Assembly: GCA_003541985.1 (NCBI GenBank)
Contig: DPLM01000370.1
Coordinates: forward strand, 1 to 8,659
Direction: 5' to 3'
Origin: Deltaproteobacteria bacterium
GTDB lineage: Bacteria > SAR324 > NAC60-12
Length of the DNA stretch: 8,659 nucleotides
The notes below the pieces were generated by a model that worked only from the letters and a program-made list of their open reading frames with translations, had not been told where the DNA came from and made no database searches. Positions 5,849-8,659 of this stretch are shown here, piece after piece (position 1 is the first letter of the stretch; each line of letters opens with the position of its first letter). The position numbers were made by a program, and so were the translations under genes.

Positions 5849-5854
5849 GGAGGT
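5849..5854 (+). promoter_or_regulatory. Ribosome binding site fixing the 5861 start
   Basis: GGAGGT lies six bases before the ATG at 5861. It settles the start of the 55-residue gene there rather than at the in-frame ATG at 5813, which has no such site. Confidence 0.8.
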
Positions 5855-5860
5855 TGTCTT

Positions 5861-6028
5861 ATGAGTTTTATTTTTGACAGTCACAATAGCGCGTTGCGGT
5901 TTCGAAAGATGGTGGAACGGTACTACCAGATCCCCTATGAAGAGGCCCTGAATTCGGCGGACCCTCGGGAATTGCGCCGAATCTATCGTTCCTGCCACCC
6001 AACGCAGGCTTTGTTTAACTATTTCTGA
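5861..6028 (+). CDS. Small protein of 55 residues, unknown function
   Basis: The frame begins MSFIFDSHNSALRFRKMVER and ends in LFNYF. The near-perfect ribosome binding site GGAGGT, six bases upstream, is the best sign that it is translated. The protein is soluble-looking, basic and aromatic, with one cysteine near the C-terminus (SCHP) and likely helices at about 8-22 and 33-44. I recognise no family. Its last 10 bases overlap the end of the convergent gene for the secreted protein. It is divergent from the GTPase gene, 53 bases apart, and could share a control region with it. Confidence 0.7.
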   Translation: MSFIFDSHNSALRFRKMVERYYQIPYEEALNSADPRELRRIYRSCHPTQALFNYF

Positions 6029-7035
6029 ACCAACCCGGTTCCAGGCATTCGACGCCAGAAGAACCAACCAACCGCCAGCAGCAACGTCAGGAAGACAGCC
6101 AAGCTAACAAAAGCATAGTTGCGAGAGTCCACCGGGATATTGGAAATCCTGATCTCCAACAGACTGGCATCACTGGCTTGTGCCCGCCACGCCAGAAAGT
6201 CGACATCACCGAAGGTTTGATTCCCTTGGAAGGTCAATTGGGAAGAACTCACGTCCAAGCGTTTGGCTGGAGTGAAGATGCTGACCCGATCCAGTGGATG
6301 AGTGTAGCGCTTCTGGAGCAAGTGACTGCCCAGAAAAACTGGAATGGTGTATTGGAAAAGCAGTTGCGTGTCTCCTGGTGGAAAGCCACGAGTCCAGCGC
6401 AATTGAGTGCCCTTCTGTTGATAGGTTTCCGGACCATCTTCGAGAACACGAAAGTTTTCATGTGCGTTCGGTAGTTCCATTAGTAATGGAGATTGGGTGC
6501 TGAGAATATTGTCTTCGGTCGGATTCTGGATGCTGATGACCTCCGTGACAATAAGTTGATCGATATTGGACTCAAGGAATAAAGAGGACTCGCTGAAGAC
6601 CAGTGTGCTGGTATCGAAGCTGGTGGAAGGTAAACGGATGTCCACATTAATCAGTTTTTTTTCCGGACGCATGAAGAAAACCTCGGAGCTGTAGAGATTC
6701 CCTTCAAATCTAGTTCCCAGACGGTATCCGGCTTGGTCATCCCGGGGAGGATTCTCGAAGCGAAAGCGGCCTGTATAGTCAGTCTTGATTCTTTCAACTG
6801 GGCCAGCAGGTACGACTTCGCCGCTAGGATCAAGTACGAATTTGATCAGCACTACATCCAGACCTTCGGAGAGGGAAACTTCCTGGGGAACATGGACCTG
6901 TCCTTCAATTGAGATTGGGTTGTTGCTCTCTTCAGCCGCTAGGACAGTCCAGCTAAGCAGGGAACCAATAATGATCAGGAATAACAGAAGTTGAACTGTT
7001 TGGAGAAATCCGTGATGAATTTTGCAAAGGGGCAT
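6019..7035 (-). CDS. Exported, C-terminally membrane-anchored beta-domain protein
   Basis: A 338-residue protein. It begins with a basic end and a hydrophobic helix (about 13-32), then VLAAEE, a plausible signal peptidase site near residue 33. Residues about 40-140 look like a transthyretin/carboxypeptidase-regulatory type beta sandwich: a VHVPQ strand, then YTGRFRFENPP, then YRLGTRFEGNLY. A longer beta-rich region follows at about 140-300 without recognised motifs. A single transmembrane helix lies at about 308-326, followed by RRM, giving a type I topology with most of the protein in the periplasm. There are no mature cysteines and no catalytic motif, so a structural, binding or chaperone role is more likely than an enzymatic one. 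GGAG lies about 11 bases before the ATG, rather far. It starts 46 bases from the divergent gene at 7082. Confidence 0.8.
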   Translation of the reverse strand: MPLCKIHHGFLQTVQLLLFLIIIGSLLSWTVLAAEESNNPISIEGQVHVPQEVSLSEGLDVVLIKFVLDPSGEVVPAGPVERIKTDYTGRFRFENPPRDDQAGYRLGTRFEGNLYSSEVFFMRPEKKLINVDIRLPSTSFDTSTLVFSESSLFLESNIDQLIVTEVISIQNPTEDNILSTQSPLLMELPNAHENFRVLEDGPETYQQKGTQLRWTRGFPPGDTQLLFQYTIPVFLGSHLLQKRYTHPLDRVSIFTPAKRLDVSSSQLTFQGNQTFGDVDFLAWRAQASDASLLEIRISNIPVDSRNYAFVSLAVFLTLLLAVGWFFWRRMPGTGLVQK

Positions 7036-7070
7036 CGGTTAAAAAGCTCCGCTAACGTGATCCTTTGTGG

Positions 7071-7074
7071 GGAG
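7071..7074 (+). promoter_or_regulatory. Ribosome binding site fixing the 7082 start
   Basis: GGAG lies seven bases before the ATG at 7082. It favours that codon over the in-frame GTG at 7067, which would place the Shine-Dalgarno inside the gene. Confidence 0.7.
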
Positions 7075-7081
7075 AATAGGA

Positions 7082-7723
7082 ATGCCGTTGTCTGATGATT
7101 TGAACCGCACTCGACTGAAGCGCCAAATTGACGAACTGCATGTCGATGTGCGCCGCCTGCAAAATCCACAAGAGCGCCATCAGGCTCTCAAAGAATTGGA
7201 TCAGCTGACTGTCGAGTACATCTGTGCACTCTGTACGGAAATGAAATATGTCTTTCAGCAGAGTGCTCTGCTGCAAGAAGAACTACAACCTGATCCAGAA
7301 CTGCCATTGGCAACAGCAGATTTGCAGGAACCACTGATGCTACAGGAAACTTACCGAGAAGTGGTCGAGCGCTTAGGCTGGAATCTGCCTGATGAACAAC
7401 GACCGGAAGTGCCGGTGATTTTACCTGGAACTGATAAAGAAGAAGATATGAGTTTCGAATCTCCCCAGGATCTACGTTATTACGTAGAAGTCCAAATCGA
7501 GGATTGGGGGAGCAACCGAGACCGCTTCGCCTTGCTTGAAAAAATGACATTGGAAGTGCCCTTGTGGCAGGAGTGGGTCGAAGAATACCGAGCTGAAAAA
7601 TCACTCAAGGTGCGGCATCCAGGAATCGAGGGACGCTGTACAGTGGAAATCGGTAAGCTACTTGGCGTGCAACCAGCACTAATTTCGGTCCAGATACTCA
7701 AATGTGCAGAGGGTATGCGCTAG
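7082..7723 (+). CDS. Conserved-looking acidic protein, unknown function
   Basis: A 213-residue soluble protein beginning MPLSDDLNRTRLKRQIDELH. Residues about 5-70 are heptad-like and charged (LKRQIDELHVDVRRLQ, then HQALKELDQLTVEYICALCTEM) and probably form a coiled coil or helical hairpin. A proline-rich acidic linker follows at about 70-125, then a mixed domain (FESPQDLRYYVEVQIEDWGS). The end of the protein carries VEIGKLLGVQPALISVQILK. There are two cysteines (CALC) and no signal peptide or membrane helix. I recognise no family. It is divergent from the exported-protein gene, and its stop codon shares the bases CTAG with the stop of the convergent ThyX-like gene. Confidence 0.78.
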   Translation: MPLSDDLNRTRLKRQIDELHVDVRRLQNPQERHQALKELDQLTVEYICALCTEMKYVFQQSALLQEELQPDPELPLATADLQEPLMLQETYREVVERLGWNLPDEQRPEVPVILPGTDKEEDMSFESPQDLRYYVEVQIEDWGSNRDRFALLEKMTLEVPLWQEWVEEYRAEKSLKVRHPGIEGRCTVEIGKLLGVQPALISVQILKCAEGMR

Positions 7724-8659
7724 GAAGACTGCTTGCGTAGCTCCTGCTTTACTTCTGCTGCTAAACGACCTAGCGGATAATTTTCCAGATTCACGAAGCA
7801 CATCAGTTGGGCCAGCTGGGGTTGAACTTCCTGTACTCGCTGGAACATTTGCTGAGCCAGCCAGCGATAATTATCATGCCCCTGTGGAGTAGTCCGTAAC
7901 TCCACCAGCCACATCAAGGAGCGCAAGTTGATCTTCAACGACCAACGTAGCTGATATGCCATAGGTACCACATATTGTGCTTCTTGTGGAAATCCTTCCT
8001 CCAACACTTCAAATGCACTAGCTGCTTTCTCCAGAACCTTCCTCACTGGACTTTCCAGCCCTGCATCAACCAATGACCTTGGGATTGTGTAGCCAAGTCG
8101 GGTAGTCAGCCGCTGCCTTTCCTGGGTCAGGATTCGATGTCGATGTAGATCTCGGTAGGAGCCGTAATCACCAACGATATCGAAGGTATAGCTCGCATGC
8201 TCCAGAGCGCGACCTAGTTTGTGGCGTCGGTGCTCGCGTAACTCTGCCCATTGACGCAACAGGCTCTCCCGTTCTTGGTCTGACAACCCACGCACATTCT
8301 CCCTGGCTTGGGCAAAGGGCAACTCACTGTTTTCGTAAAATAAAGCTGCCAGCACCTCGATCTCTGCTTCTGGATCATAACTCAGCAGTTCAACACTGGC
8401 ACTCTGAGGAGTCGATGACTTTAGTGTCAGCGGTTGGACCCAGCGGTTGAAAAAGTTCTGGCTTTGCTGCTGGAACTTCAGTTGGCTGTAGAAGTGCCGA
8501 TGGGTTGGATCTGCCCGCCGAATGAAAGATGGAATGACTTGCCGTAGTTCCTGTTCAGCGGCACTGGCCAGATTCTGGAATTCCTGCAGGGTCTGTAAGC
8601 GGAGACGAATCAGTAGTCCTTCGAAGAAGCGTCCATTCCCGAAGATACCCATGTTCGTC
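7720..8659 (-). CDS. ThyX-like (FAD-dependent thymidylate synthase) protein, N-terminus outside window
   Basis: The visible part includes a methionine at 8652, but the frame continues to the right edge and the text MGIFGNGRFFEGLL reads like an internal segment. The full protein is therefore probably longer, as in two-domain ThyX-like proteins of about 500 residues. Counting from that methionine, FDIVGDYGSYRDLHRHR ends at 173 and matches the ThyX signature entry. NLRSLMWLVELR, near 242-253, matches the C-terminal helix of ThyX that contacts nucleotide and FAD. However, the classic RHR-x7-Ser motif reads RHRILTQERQR, with arginine (181) where the serine is expected. Catalysis by this domain is doubtful, and the intact site, if any, may lie in the missing part. 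It overlaps the convergent gene by four bases. Confidence 0.78.
   Translation of the reverse strand, partial: TNMGIFGNGRFFEGLLIRLRLQTLQEFQNLASAAEQELRQVIPSFIRRADPTHRHFYSQLKFQQQSQNFFNRWVQPLTLKSSTPQSASVELLSYDPEAEIEVLAALFYENSELPFAQARENVRGLSDQERESLLRQWAELREHRRHKLGRALEHASYTFDIVGDYGSYRDLHRHRILTQERQRLTTRLGYTIPRSLVDAGLESPVRKVLEKAASAFEVLEEGFPQEAQYVVPMAYQLRWSLKINLRSLMWLVELRTTPQGHDNYRWLAQQMFQRVQEVQPQLAQLMCFVNLENYPLGRLAAEVKQELRKQSS

Noticed and set aside
5813..5860. Earlier in-frame start of the 55-residue gene, giving 71 residues
   Set aside because: No ribosome binding site precedes 5813, whereas GGAGGT lies six bases before 5861.
7067..7081. GTG start for the gene at 7082
   Set aside because: It would put the GGAG ribosome binding site inside the coding region; the ATG at 7082 has the right spacing.

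Overview
The window looks like chromosomal DNA of a Gram-negative bacterium, probably a proteobacterium, of medium GC content. The basis is a spermidine synthase very close in sequence to the enterobacterial type, a one-piece tmRNA with an encoded CCA end, and a secreted protein with an ordinary signal peptide. I cannot place the genus.

Left end (1-1095): the C-terminal part of a tyrosine recombinase, followed by an AT-rich, non-coding stretch. It abuts the 3' end of ssrA (tmRNA, minus strand, 1096-1466). This is the usual arrangement for one end of an integrated island that uses the tmRNA 3' end as its attachment site, so the rest of the element should lie to the left, outside the window.

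Middle left (1665-3754): a minus-strand polyamine operon. In order of transcription it holds a small ribbon-helix-helix-like protein, a degenerate S-adenosylmethionine decarboxylase paralogue without the pyruvoyl serine, an intact SpeD, and SpeE overlapping speD by 14 bases. SpeD and SpeE together make spermidine from putrescine. The first two genes are candidates for controlling that flux. A 271-base divergent intergenic region (3755-4025) upstream is packed with inverted repeats.

Middle and right (4026-8659): six genes strictly alternate in strand and form three tail-to-tail pairs, separated by 6 bases or overlapping by 10 and 4. They are: a 54-codon CDGSH-type domain protein that keeps only two of its four expected cluster ligands; a membrane-anchored GTPase; a 55-residue unknown protein; a secreted, C-terminally anchored beta-rich protein; a 213-residue unknown protein; and the C-terminal part of a ThyX-like protein with an altered signature motif, running off the right edge.

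The most unusual observations are the two degenerate enzyme or cofactor-domain proteins (SpeD-like and CDGSH-like) encoded divergently around the same repeat-rich control region. No stretch over 300 bases lacks a gene. No CRISPR array, rRNA or insertion sequence was seen.
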